From positions 124,001 through 188,000 of the forward strand of contig JAWKLG010000011.1 of assembly GCA_041392845.1 (NCBI GenBank): 64,000 nucleotides of DNA. The letters run 5' to 3'. Positions 42,155 to 51,067 of the stretch are shown here, one piece after another (the first letter of the stretch is position 1; every line of letters begins with the position of its first letter). Both the position numbers and the translations under genes were made by a program. This DNA is from JAGQWW01 sp041392845 (GTDB lineage: Bacteria; Bacteroidota; Bacteroidia; Chitinophagales; Saprospiraceae). Under the pieces are notes generated by a model. It was not told the origin of the DNA. It made no database searches and was given only the letters and a program-made list of their open reading frames with translations.

Positions 42155-42489
42155 CACAATCTCATCTGCCAGGTCCCCATCGTAATACTTGACTGTGGTG
42201 GAAATAAATAAAGGAACGCTTTGACAAGCATACTTTCTGTAGAATTGGATTTTTGGGTTGATACTTTATGGTCAGGGAGACTGGCCAAGGCATCTTCCAA
42301 TAAGAGGTGACTTTCGTTTTTTACATTCTTATAAAAATCGGCAGTAGAGGCGCTTTGATCATACCAAATTTTGTAGCCCTCCATCAATTCAGGCAAGCCT
42401 TCACCTTCATCAAAAGGAAAAGAAGAACCAAAAGGAATCTTGCCTTTTACCACCAACCGTTTGATATATTTCAACAAATTCTTCCTCAT
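42154..42489 (-). CDS. Hypothetical protein next to an ECF sigma factor gene
   Basis: The 111-residue product has no hydrophobic segment and no domain I recognise. A basic N-terminal helix (MRKNLLKYIKRLVVKGKIPF) is followed by an acidic, Gly-rich turn and a helical middle part. It lies 12 bp behind the sigma-factor gene, probably in the same transcript. The place is one often held by an anti-sigma factor, but the soluble nature and lack of a zinc motif do not support a known anti-sigma class. Confidence 0.7.
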   Translation of the reverse strand: MRKNLLKYIKRLVVKGKIPFGSSFPFDEGEGLPELMEGYKIWYDQSASTADFYKNVKNESHLLLEDALASLPDHKVSTQKSNSTESMLVKAFLYLFPPQSSITMGTWQMRL

Positions 42490-42501
42490 TATTAAAAAAA
42501 A

Positions 42502-43041
42502 TTATTCCATCAGATTTTCCGGTGAAATGCCTTTGCTCGCTAAAAAAGTTCCTAAATGAAGCTTGGCTCTGGATATCCATTGGTACACTAAATTTGGACT
42601 GATGCCATAATCCAGTGCAATTTCATCTCCCGATTTTCCTTCCAGATGTTGCTTTAAAAAAGCTTCTATCTTTTGACTGTGATCGGGATGTGTATCCATA
42701 TACTCCTGAATCAAAGCTTCCAAATCGGGACTGTCAATTTTCTCTTCCGTTTTTTGATCTATGGCAATTTGAACTTCGGAAAGCGGAAGCGGGTGTTTTC
42801 TTTCCTTCAATGCAAGCAGAAATTGGTTTTTCACCGCCTTGAATAAATAAGCTTGCAGTTTAAAATTTTCGGAATTATGGACTTTCTCAAACAATTGAAT
42901 CTTTAAAAGATTCACCAGTACATCATGTGCCACATCTTTTGGATCGACACCCGATTGAGAACTACAAATACCTTTGGCAAAAGCCAGTGACATCTCACTG
43001 ACCTCCAGATAAAATGATTTTTGTAGTCCCGAAAGTTTCAA
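42502..43041 (-). CDS. ECF-type RNA polymerase sigma factor
   Basis: The 179-residue protein shows region 2 (DPKDVAHDVLVNLL, then FKLQAYLFKAVKNQFLLALK) and a region-4 helix-turn-helix (GKSGDEIALDYGISPNLVYQ). This places it in the sigma-70 ECF group. The TTG at 43041 is used because it keeps all of the first region-2 helix and an in-frame stop lies just upstream; the next ATG (42993) would remove 16 residues. It probably controls its own small operon. No FecR-type anti-sigma or SusC-like target gene is adjacent. Confidence 0.8.
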   Translation of the reverse strand: MKLSGLQKSFYLEVSEMSLAFAKGICSSQSGVDPKDVAHDVLVNLLKIQLFEKVHNSENFKLQAYLFKAVKNQFLLALKERKHPLPLSEVQIAIDQKTEEKIDSPDLEALIQEYMDTHPDHSQKIEAFLKQHLEGKSGDEIALDYGISPNLVYQWISRAKLHLGTFLASKGISPENLME

Positions 43042-43317
43042 TTTGCGGTTTTGTTTTTCTTAAAAATAGAAAAGGTAGGATTTTCTTACAGCCCTTGCAC
43101 TCTTTTTTTATTCACTTGTATTTTTTTGTGATAAAATACATTCCAGCTGTAAGAATAATGAAGTTCATCTATTTTAATCAATGCTTTGTATTTTGAATTT
43201 CATTAAGACAATTTTTAGCGCAAAGCGAAAGGAGGTTTCAAATAAAAAACTAACTTTAGCCGCGCTTTAAACAAATAAAATTTCAAAATTTCGTCTTATA
43301 CCTAAACTAATCTATTT

Positions 43318-44862
43318 ATGAATCCAGCTTATAAGCTAATGATTTTCGCATGGCTGGGAGTTGCAGCCTGGGTTGCGTTTGTAATTTTTACCAACCGTAA
43401 GGTGCACCCTAAAGCCTTGTTCGCATTGTTCATGGTTGAATTGTGGGAGCGATTTAGTTACTACGGAATGCGCGCCATTCTGGTACTATACATGACTTCC
43501 GAGATCGCAAAAGGAGGTTTCGAATATGATGATGCATCTGCTTTTGGTATTTATGGTGCCTATGGTGCACTGGTCTATCTTACTCCCATCCTGGGAGGAT
43601 ATTTTGCTGACAAGATGATGGGATTCCGAAAGGCTATTATCTGGGGTGCCCTTTTGATGGCAGCCGGTCAGTTTACACTGTTTCTCGATACAGAAATGAC
43701 CTTTTTCATAGGTCTTGCATTATTGGTTATCGGAAACGGATTCTTTAAACCTAACATTTCCAGTATGATTGGTAAATTCTATCCGGAGGGTGACCCTCGT
43801 CGCGATAGTGCCTTTACCATCTTCTACATGGGTATCAACATCGGTGCTTTCCTAACACCACTTACTTGTGGTGCCATTGGAGAAATCGAAGGTTGGAAAT
43901 ATGGGTTCCTAACTGCCGGTATCGGTATGTTTTTAGGATATCTGATTTTCCTTTGGGCTCAGGCCAAAGGCTGGTATGAAAATTATGGTTTGAAACCAGA
44001 AGCAAATCAAGATGTGAAGATAGCGGGTATGGGAAAAAACATTTTTCCATATGTTGCTACCATCCTTTTGGTCCCTATTGCATGGTTGTTGATCAAACAA
44101 AATGATATTGTTGACTTCATGCTGGCAATCGTTGGTGGTGGAGTTATCTTGTACCTGTTATTTGTAGTTGCTCCAAAATATGAGACAAAAAACAAACAGC
44201 GAATTTGGGTTATAGTTATCCTCTTGTTGTTTACAACGGTTTTCTGGACTTTCTTCGAATTGGCAGGATCAGCATTGAACCTGTTTACAGAAAGGAACGT
44301 GAATAAAAACATCATGGGTACTGAGTTGACCACTACCTTCTTCCAGGCGGTTAACCCTCTTTTTATTATGATATTTGCACCGGTATTCTCCTGGCTTTGG
44401 ATCAAATTAGCCAAATCTGGGAAAGAACCTGCGGCACCTTATAAGTTTACAGTAGGTTTGGTACTACTTGGTTGTGGATTCCTTGTATTGAACCTTGGTG
44501 AAGCAAGTGCGGTAAACGGCATGGTACCTGCATTCTTCCTGATTATGCTTTACCTGTTGCATACCTTGGGTGAACTTTCTCTTTCTCCGGTAGGTTTGTC
44601 TTTGGTAACCAAACTGGCTCCGGCAGAGATCGTAGGATTTATGATGGGTATTTGGTTCCTGTCTTCTTCGATAGCTCACCAGGCCGGTAAACACATTGCA
44701 AAACTTACTGCTGTAGATGCTGCTGACCATGTAACCGCAGCTGAAACCTTGAGTAAGGCAATGACGGTGTTTAACAGTATCGGATTTTTTGCTATTGGTT
44801 CAGGAGTAGTACTATTCTTACTCGGTCCAATGATTTCTCGCTGGATGCATGGCATCAAATAA
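43318..44862 (+). CDS. POT family proton-coupled oligopeptide transporter
   Basis: The 514-residue membrane protein has about 13-14 hydrophobic segments and belongs to the PTR2/POT branch of the major facilitator superfamily, which imports di- and tripeptides with protons. The proton-coupling ExxERFxYYG motif is present as ELWERFSYYGMRA near residue 42, and the second signature GNGFFKPNISSMIGKFYPEG follows near residue 140. One extra hydrophobic segment precedes the motif. It is a single gene with a strong terminator 23 bp behind it. Confidence 0.93.
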   Translation: MNPAYKLMIFAWLGVAAWVAFVIFTNRKVHPKALFALFMVELWERFSYYGMRAILVLYMTSEIAKGGFEYDDASAFGIYGAYGALVYLTPILGGYFADKMMGFRKAIIWGALLMAAGQFTLFLDTEMTFFIGLALLVIGNGFFKPNISSMIGKFYPEGDPRRDSAFTIFYMGINIGAFLTPLTCGAIGEIEGWKYGFLTAGIGMFLGYLIFLWAQAKGWYENYGLKPEANQDVKIAGMGKNIFPYVATILLVPIAWLLIKQNDIVDFMLAIVGGGVILYLLFVVAPKYETKNKQRIWVIVILLLFTTVFWTFFELAGSALNLFTERNVNKNIMGTELTTTFFQAVNPLFIMIFAPVFSWLWIKLAKSGKEPAAPYKFTVGLVLLGCGFLVLNLGEASAVNGMVPAFFLIMLYLLHTLGELSLSPVGLSLVTKLAPAEIVGFMMGIWFLSSSIAHQAGKHIAKLTAVDAADHVTAAETLSKAMTVFNSIGFFAIGSGVVLFLLGPMISRWMHGIK

Positions 44863-44885
44863 GATAGCCTGATTCAGCAGAACCT

Positions 44886-44923
44886 AAAACGGGTCCGAAT
44901 CCACTTTCGGACCCGTTTTTTTT
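44886..44923 (+). terminator. Intrinsic terminator behind the peptide transporter gene
   Basis: AAAACGGGTCCGAA (44886-44899) and TTCGGACCCGTTTT (44906-44919) form a perfect 14-bp stem with a 6-nt loop, and T residues follow. This is a good rho-independent terminator for the plus strand. Confidence 0.9.
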
Positions 44924-44943
44924 ATTTACTTTTACCACAAATA

Positions 44944-45492
44944 ATGCTAATGAGTACTTCCATTTTTAAAACCATTTTCAACTTTACCAGAAATATCAAA
45001 ACCACCGGAGCAGTTTTCGAAACTTCTTCAAGGGTTGAAAAGGAATTGTGTTCTAAAATAGGACCCCACTCCAAACTGGTAGTCGAATTTGGAACCGGAT
45101 ATGGAAACATCACTGAAAAAATATTGGAAGCACTTCCGGAAGACGGGAAATTGGTAGCATTTGAAGTAAATGCTGAATTTGTAAAAACCGTAAAAGAAAA
45201 ATTTCAGGATCCGCGCCTGACAGTGGTAAACGGTTCTGCCGTTGAACTTCCGAAATATGCAGATATTCCGGTCAATAACATTATCTCCTCTATTCCTTTC
45301 ACCCTTATTTCTAAAGAGGAAGGAGATGCTATTATTAAACAATCTCATGACCTGCTAGCAGAAGAAGGGTATTTTAGCCAGGTTCTCTATTCCAAATTTC
45401 ACCTTAGAAGATTCAAGAAACACTTCAGCAAATGTGAAGTATTGGTCGTTCCCAACATCCCAATCGAACACGTGTACCATTGTAAAAAATAA
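44944..45492 (+). CDS. SAM-dependent methyltransferase, phospholipid N-methyltransferase-like
   Basis: The 182-residue protein has the Rossmann methyltransferase fold with motif I VVEFGTGYGNITEKIL and acidic motif II AFEVNAEF. The later NNIISSIPFTLISKE strand resembles the catalytic NIPY/SIPF motif of the KsgA/PmtA group. PmtA-like enzymes methylate phosphatidylethanolamine at the membrane; a different small-molecule or RNA substrate is possible. The start may be 44944 or the ATG two codons later. It lies 20 bp ahead of a GNAT gene. Confidence 0.8.
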   Translation: MLMSTSIFKTIFNFTRNIKTTGAVFETSSRVEKELCSKIGPHSKLVVEFGTGYGNITEKILEALPEDGKLVAFEVNAEFVKTVKEKFQDPRLTVVNGSAVELPKYADIPVNNIISSIPFTLISKEEGDAIIKQSHDLLAEEGYFSQVLYSKFHLRRFKKHFSKCEVLVVPNIPIEHVYHCKK

Positions 45493-45512
45493 GACCTTTC
45501 ATACCAGACAAC

Positions 45513-46022
45513 ATGCACCTGCTTACCACTGAAAGACTTCGATTCAGAGAACTTAATGAAGACGATTTTTCAAATGTGCTTTATTATCTAAAAAGTCCCG
45601 GTGCTGGTGAATTTCTTTTCCTGCCAGAAAATCTTGAAAAACATGCCCACCTGTGGGTCACTAAAAATATTGCCAGATATCAGAATAAAAAAACCGGACT
45701 ATATGTGGTTGAAGATAAATCTACCGGTTCTTTTTTAGGCCAGTGTGGCCTCATATGGCAGGAAGTTGAAGGAAAAGAATATCTGGAAATCGGCTATCAT
45801 TTTTTACCTGAAAACTGGGGCAAAGGTTTCGCAAGTGAAGCTGCCCAAGCCAGCAAAAGATACGCTTTTGAAAAAAATATGGCTCCCTATGTGGTTTCTT
45901 TAATCCACCCTTTTAATCTGCCTTCCCAAAAGGTCGCTATCAGAAATGGGATGCTACCTTGGAAAAGTGTAACCTTCAAAGGATTTCCGTCCATCATGTA
46001 TAAGGTGGACCAACCAGCCTAA
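45513..46022 (+). CDS. GNAT family N-acetyltransferase, RimJ/RimL-like
   Basis: This 169-residue acetyl-CoA-dependent acyltransferase begins with LTTERLRFRELNEDDF, the usual start of the RimJ/L-type Acetyltransf_3 group. The acetyl-CoA loop is PENWGKGFASEAAQA, after EIGYHFLP. Members acetylate ribosomal protein N-termini or small amines. The target cannot be read from the sequence. It is probably co-transcribed with the methyltransferase gene. Confidence 0.87.
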   Translation: MHLLTTERLRFRELNEDDFSNVLYYLKSPGAGEFLFLPENLEKHAHLWVTKNIARYQNKKTGLYVVEDKSTGSFLGQCGLIWQEVEGKEYLEIGYHFLPENWGKGFASEAAQASKRYAFEKNMAPYVVSLIHPFNLPSQKVAIRNGMLPWKSVTFKGFPSIMYKVDQPA

Positions 46023-46031
46023 AAAAAACTA

Positions 46032-46057
46032 CCCCGTGCCTTTGGGGAGACACGGGG
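46032..46057. terminator. GC-rich hairpin behind the GNAT gene
   Basis: CCCCGTG (46032-46038) and CACGGGG (46051-46057) form a 7-bp stem with a 12-nt loop just behind the stop codon. A-rich sequence precedes it but no T-tract follows on the plus strand, so it may serve as a 3'-end stabiliser. Confidence 0.45.
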
Positions 46058-46563
46058 CAGACCACACACTATGAGAACACCCAATTATGAGTTACTTTAA
46101 TCAATTAAAAATGGAAGAAGGCTGATTGTATGAGGGGTATTTTAACTCGGTTTTCGGAATTAAAATGAACCAACCTCCTTCCGGGTTTATGTAAAGACGA
46201 AGGGTCAATCAATTTTAAACGTGAGTAAGACGCTTTATTCCTTCAGCCTTTACAATAAGAACTTGCCTTTATAAAAAAGGCGTAAATAATACGCCTGAGA
46301 GGTACAAATTGTTATTCAGTTAAATGTTATTGTTTTTAACAATCAAAATAGTCAAAAAAAACAAACAACTGATTATCAGCAATTTAAACCTGATTCTCTA
46401 ATGAATTGTTCACATTTTATTAGGCTTTTCGTAGGCTGGTTTGACAGTCAAGTGACAATTCATTCGGGTTCTGAATCAATTTTGAGAGCGAAGGGTTAAT
46501 TCTCCATTTCCAATTTTCATTTTGCTAAATTTGCCCCACTTTCTTTTTTAAAATACTTTTCCA
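46058..46563. other. Intergenic region before dnaG with dnaG promoter element
   Basis: No gene is supported in this AT-rich stretch. It holds a small stem AGGCGTA-N5-TACGCCT (46278-46296) and a TAAATTTG element (46526-46533) fitting TAnnTTTG, 30 nt before the dnaG start. A nine-codon frame at 46070 is not convincing. Confidence 0.5.
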
Positions 46564-48519
46564 TTGATAGCACCAAAGACAGTTCAGGAGGTTATTGAGA
46601 CTGCCAAAATCGAGGAGGTCATCCAGGATTTTGTCACCCTCAAAAGAACGGGTGCCAATATGAAAGGGCTTTGTCCTTTTCACAATGAAAAGACCCCATC
46701 CTTTACCGTTTCACCTTCCAAGAATCTCTACAAGTGTTTTGGTTGTGGAAAAGGCGGCACCCCGGTTACCTTCATCATGGAACACGAATCCATGGCCTTT
46801 CCGGATGCCATTCGATACCTTGCTAAGAAATACAACATCGAAATAGAGGAGAAAGAAATCAGTCAGGAAGACCGCGAAGCCATCCAATGGAACGACAGTT
46901 TATACGTCGTCAACGATTTTGCAAAGGAGTATTTTTATAAACAACTCACTGAAACCGATAAAGGAAAAAGCATCGGCCTCAGCTACTTTAAAGAAAGAGG
47001 TTACCGAGACGAAACCATCCGAAGGTTCGGTCTTGGATTTACACAGGAAAGCAAGGATGACTTTACCCAATATGCCCTTTCAAAAGGTCACAAACTTGAA
47101 ATGCTCAAAAACCTGGGCCTGACATCTGACAAAGGATATGACTTTTTCAGAAACAGGGTCATGTTTACCATCTACAATCTTTCCGGCAAACCGGTCGCCT
47201 TTGCAGGCCGCATCATGCAAAAAGATGCCAAAGCCTTCAAGTATATCAATTCGCCGGAAACGGAGATTTACAATAAAAGTAAAACCCTTTACGGACTTTA
47301 TCAGGCCAAAACCGCCATCAGAAAACTCGATGAGTGCATCATGGTAGAAGGTTATACCGATGTGATGACCCTTAGCCAGGCCAGGATTGAAAATGTGGTT
47401 GCTTCTTCCGGGACTTCTCTTACGCAGGATCAGCTCAGACTTGTAAAACGTTTTACGCCCAATTTAAAAATCCTTTTTGACGGTGATGCTGCCGGAATCA
47501 AAGCTGCATTAAGAGGAATGGATTTGGCCTTAGAGCAAGACCTCAATGTCAAGATTGTCTTGTTGCCAGAAAAAGAGGATCCTGACTCTTACCTTCAAAG
47601 GGTGGGTGCCAAAGCTTTTCAGGAATACATTGACAGCCATAGTCGTGACTTTATTTTATTCAAAATAGAATTACTCCTTGAAGAAACACAAGGAGATCCT
47701 ATCAAGAAAGCCGGGCTGGTTAAGGATATTCTGGGTAGTATTGCCAAGATTCCCGACCACATCAAACGTTCCATTTACATCCAGGAATGTTCCCGTCTGA
47801 TGCAGATGGAAGAAGAATCCCTGATGGCCGAATTGAATAAGATGCTCGGTCAGGAAGCAAAAAACAAAAGAAAAAAAGAGGAAAACGAACAACGAAAATC
47901 AGATGCTTCAACGCCGGATATTGAAGGAGCTCCTGAAAAGGATCAGTCGGTTCAACCTTATGGCACCGTAGGCAGAAAAGCTAGTGGCAATGAATTTCAG
48001 GAAAGAGATATTGTCAGGATTTTAGTTTCAGCCGGCGACCAATGGTATGATGAAGAGCAGAAATTAACCATTGGTGAATTTGTATTGCAAAACATCGAAG
48101 AAATTGTCGAATCCTTTGAAAACAGCAATTATCAAAATATCATAAAAGAAGCAAAGGAGTTGTTGGATCAAAAATCCAGAATTTCACCTCAGTATTTCAT
48201 CAATCATCAAGACAAGGATATCGCGGATATTGCCATTGAATTACTTCATAGTCCATTTGAATACAGTCCTGGTTGGGGAGAACGGAACATTCATTTGAAG
48301 TCCCAAAAAATGCCGGATGAAAATTACTTCCGAGACAGCAACCACGCATTGAAACTTTTTAAACTAAAAAAAATAGAAAAGCTTTATACCACCAATCAGG
48401 AAAGACTAAGAGATGTAAAGACCAAGGAACAGATGGATATTCTTTTGAAGGTGCAGATGAAATTGATGACCATGCGCAATGAACTTGCCAAGGAACTAAA
48501 CATCATCGTGCTTCGATAA
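46564..48519 (+). CDS. dnaG: DNA primase
   Basis: DnaG synthesises RNA primers at the replication fork. It has the CHC2 zinc finger (C37, H40, C58, C61 in CPFHNEKTPSF and YKCFGCGKGG) and the primase core with the Toprim acidic motifs MVEGYTDVMTL and ILFDGDAAGIKA. A C-terminal helical part from about residue 440 follows, the region that contacts the DnaB helicase. The 651-residue length is normal. A TTG start at 46564 is used because an in-frame stop lies 12 bp upstream and the protein would start with the family-typical MIxxxTVQEVI. It heads an operon with a glycosyltransferase and gtrA. Confidence 0.95.
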   Translation: MIAPKTVQEVIETAKIEEVIQDFVTLKRTGANMKGLCPFHNEKTPSFTVSPSKNLYKCFGCGKGGTPVTFIMEHESMAFPDAIRYLAKKYNIEIEEKEISQEDREAIQWNDSLYVVNDFAKEYFYKQLTETDKGKSIGLSYFKERGYRDETIRRFGLGFTQESKDDFTQYALSKGHKLEMLKNLGLTSDKGYDFFRNRVMFTIYNLSGKPVAFAGRIMQKDAKAFKYINSPETEIYNKSKTLYGLYQAKTAIRKLDECIMVEGYTDVMTLSQARIENVVASSGTSLTQDQLRLVKRFTPNLKILFDGDAAGIKAALRGMDLALEQDLNVKIVLLPEKEDPDSYLQRVGAKAFQEYIDSHSRDFILFKIELLLEETQGDPIKKAGLVKDILGSIAKIPDHIKRSIYIQECSRLMQMEEESLMAELNKMLGQEAKNKRKKEENEQRKSDASTPDIEGAPEKDQSVQPYGTVGRKASGNEFQERDIVRILVSAGDQWYDEEQKLTIGEFVLQNIEEIVESFENSNYQNIIKEAKELLDQKSRISPQYFINHQDKDIADIAIELLHSPFEYSPGWGERNIHLKSQKMPDENYFRDSNHALKLFKLKKIEKLYTTNQERLRDVKTKEQMDILLKVQMKLMTMRNELAKELNIIVLR

Positions 48520-48537
48520 ATCACCCAAAGCTATTTC

Positions 48538-49671
48538 ATGTTTAAAATCGGATTTGACGCCAAACGTTTGTACCAAAACTTCACAGGACTGGGTAATTAC
48601 AGCCGCAGCCTTGTTTCCGGTTTAAACAGCCTTTTCCCCGATCATGAATACCACCTTTACAGTCCCGGCATTAAAAAAAATCCTGCTACCCTACCTTTTT
48701 TGGAAAATCCGGATTTTAAAAATCACATTTATAAAGGAGTGCTCGGTAGTTGGTGGCGGACCTATGGCGTTGTAAAAGAAATCGCTTCTGATAAACTTGA
48801 CCTTTACCATGGCCTGAGTCATGAATTGCCTGAAGGATTGGAAAGATTGAAAGTGAAAAAGGTAGTGACCATGCACGATTTGGTCATCAAAACCCATCCG
48901 GATTTATTTCCCTGGATGGATAGGAAAATTTATGATAAAAAATTTCAGAGTGCTTGTGAGAGGGCGGACAGCATTGTTGCGATAAGTGAAAGTACTCGGC
49001 AGGACGTCTTGAAATTTTATGAGGTGGCTCCAGCCAAAGTCCATACAATTTATCAAACTTGTGACCCGATTTTTTGGGCAGCGGAAGATCAGGAAAACAG
49101 AATCTCTATTGTAAAAAAATACAACTTACCGGAATCCTATCTGCTTTATGTTGGTTCTGTAATAGAAAGAAAAAACCTGCTGAACCTGGTCAAAGCGCTT
49201 GAATTGATTCCGGCAGGAAAAAGAATTCCTTTGGTGGTAGTAGGTGAAGGGAAGAAATATTTTGAAAAAGTAAAAAAATACATCAAAGGAAAAGATCTGG
49301 AAAAATGGGTGCTTTTTATCAAACCCAGTTTTGAAGAATTACCAGAGATTTACCGTGCTGCAACACTATTTATCTATCCTTCCATCTATGAAGGATTTGG
49401 AATTCCATTATTGGAAGCACATTGCTGCGAAACGCCGGTAATGACTACCAATTTATCATCCTTACCCGAAGCTGGAGGTCCTGGAGCATCTTACATCGAC
49501 CCTTACAATATTGAAGAAATTGCTTTTAAAATATTGAAGGTTATTGAAAACGAAGATTTGCAACAAAGAATGGTGAGCGATTCAAAAGCTTATATCGAAA
49601 GATTTAAACCGGAAGGGGTCACTACTCAAATGATGGATTTATACCTTTCACTTTTAAATGCACCTGAATAA
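48538..49671 (+). CDS. GT4-type glycosyltransferase
   Basis: The 377-residue GT-B-fold enzyme resembles mannosyl- and other family 4 transferases that use nucleotide-sugar donors. The N-terminal GFDAKRLYQNFTGLGNYSR contains the glycine loop. The C-terminal domain has the donor-site motifs YVGSVIERKN and YPSIYEGFGIPLLEA (the E-x7-E motif). There is no signal peptide. It follows dnaG by 18 bp and overlaps gtrA by 14 bp. A role in surface polysaccharide or lipid-linked sugar transfer is likely but not shown. Confidence 0.9.
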   Translation: MFKIGFDAKRLYQNFTGLGNYSRSLVSGLNSLFPDHEYHLYSPGIKKNPATLPFLENPDFKNHIYKGVLGSWWRTYGVVKEIASDKLDLYHGLSHELPEGLERLKVKKVVTMHDLVIKTHPDLFPWMDRKIYDKKFQSACERADSIVAISESTRQDVLKFYEVAPAKVHTIYQTCDPIFWAAEDQENRISIVKKYNLPESYLLYVGSVIERKNLLNLVKALELIPAGKRIPLVVVGEGKKYFEKVKKYIKGKDLEKWVLFIKPSFEELPEIYRAATLFIYPSIYEGFGIPLLEAHCCETPVMTTNLSSLPEAGGPGASYIDPYNIEEIAFKILKVIENEDLQQRMVSDSKAYIERFKPEGVTTQMMDLYLSLLNAPE

Positions 49672-50107
49672 ATCAGTGGAAAAATCAGAACATACGGACC
49701 GGGGATGGAAGGGAAAATTCAAGGAACTTTTCCGCCTTAAATTCAGGTTTGCATTGACCTCGGCAATTGCAACAGCTGTAGATTATGCACTTTACATGGC
49801 CCTGGTGACCTGGTTTTTTGGCCCTGTGGTATCCAATATCATCTCTTATACCATTGCTGTGGTTATCAATTTTACCTTGCAGAAAAAATACATTTTTGAT
49901 TTGCAGCGCAGGGTAAGGACTGCCTTTATTTTATCGGTTTTGGTTTCCTTGGGGGGACTGCTTCTTAGCACTGGTATCATCTATTTCCTTACCCGCGATT
50001 CTTTCTTTATGGAAAATCAAATTATCACCAAGTTGATTGCGACCGGTCTGGTTTTCTTCTATAATTTTTATCTGAAGCGTTTTGTTTTCGAAAAGAAGTT
50101 TATTTAA
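49658..50107 (+). CDS. GtrA family membrane protein
   Basis: The 149-residue protein has four hydrophobic segments typical of GtrA/DPMS, which carry or flip polyprenyl-linked sugars. Examples are FALTSAIATAVDYALYMAL and YTIAVVINFTLQKKYIF. The N-terminal 25 residues are hydrophilic and charged. Together with the upstream GT4 gene (14-bp overlap) it suggests a small sugar-transfer unit. It ends overlapping the convergent GHMP kinase gene by 8 bp. Confidence 0.88.
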   Translation: MHLNKSVEKSEHTDRGWKGKFKELFRLKFRFALTSAIATAVDYALYMALVTWFFGPVVSNIISYTIAVVINFTLQKKYIFDLQRRVRTAFILSVLVSLGGLLLSTGIIYFLTRDSFFMENQIITKLIATGLVFFYNFYLKRFVFEKKFI

Positions 50108-51002
50108 AAGGACTAAAATCAAAATTGATCTTCCTTGCTGGAAATGGAGAGGTCAATGTTTCCTCTTTTGAAAATGCAAGTAAAAACCCTCCGCCTCCGG
50201 CTCCACATAATTTTAAAAAGTAGTTTTTATTTTCTAATCCTTCTTTCCAATATTCCAGCTGTTCTTTTAAAATCATCTTTTGAAAAAATTCAAATTGCAG
50301 GCTGCTGATGGATTCCAAAGCCTGCCAGAAGGATTTCATTTCACCATTTAAAAAAGTTGTTATCGCCCTATTCTGGGCAGGAATCAAACCAACCTTTAGC
50401 ATGGATTGGAAACCAGGTTTCTCGGCCATTTCTTTAAAATGCGCTACCAAGGGGCCGGTTTTCCTGGATTGTTTGCTATCCAGTAAAAAGGTATTTGGAA
50501 GGTGGGATTTTTCAATAAAGGAATTCAAAACTTCAATTTGGCCTCCATTTTTTATTAATACCGGCTTTTTCAACAAACAAACCAATGGATCGATTCCACT
50601 GGAGGCACCATGAAAAAAGCCTTCCATTTTGGCCAGGGACTGGTGTAAAACCTCAAGGTCGAGACCTTCATAATTGGATCCGTATTTTTCCACAATTGCA
50701 GCTACAACAGCTCCCGAGCTCCCCAATCCATAACCTGTCGGAATATTCGAATGCAGATACCATCCATTTTTAAGATCATTGTTAAATGCAGCCAAATCCA
50801 AAGAAAAAGGAAGGGAGGTTTGAGCCAGAAAAGCGGCAAAGTCAGATAGGTTTAATTGCTTTTTTTTATCACCATTATCTTTCCAAAAAGTATATAAATC
50901 AAAATTAGGAATCGCCAAAGCATCGCTGCCCTGAAGAATGGTGTATTCTCCAAAAAGCAGGACTTTGGAAGGTATGGTTCCTAATTGAAGGTTTAAAGAC
51001 AT
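50100..51002 (-). CDS. GHMP kinase, mevalonate kinase-like
   Basis: The 300-residue protein has the three GHMP motifs: KVLLFGEYTILQGSDA near residue 13, the phosphate loop NIPTGYGLGSSGAV near residue 92, and KLCGAGGGGFLL near residue 265. The order and the FGEY-type first motif fit mevalonate kinase, which phosphorylates mevalonate for isoprenoid synthesis. A homoserine- or galactokinase-type substrate is the alternative. I chose the ATG at 51002; an in-frame start 27 bp earlier adds nine residues without family support. No other mevalonate-pathway gene is nearby. Confidence 0.82.
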   Translation of the reverse strand: MSLNLQLGTIPSKVLLFGEYTILQGSDALAIPNFDLYTFWKDNGDKKKQLNLSDFAAFLAQTSLPFSLDLAAFNNDLKNGWYLHSNIPTGYGLGSSGAVVAAIVEKYGSNYEGLDLEVLHQSLAKMEGFFHGASSGIDPLVCLLKKPVLIKNGGQIEVLNSFIEKSHLPNTFLLDSKQSRKTGPLVAHFKEMAEKPGFQSMLKVGLIPAQNRAITTFLNGEMKSFWQALESISSLQFEFFQKMILKEQLEYWKEGLENKNYFLKLCGAGGGGFLLAFSKEETLTSPFPARKINFDFSPFK

Positions 51003-51067
51003 GAAAATTATAGCACTGTTGGAAAACAAAGATGGGAAATCAATCGCTACCCTCCTACAAATTGTCC

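Noticed and set aside
46058..46563. Possible small RNA or tRNA between the GNAT gene and dnaG
   Set aside because: Only one weak 7-bp stem and no tRNA arms or CCA end could be found.
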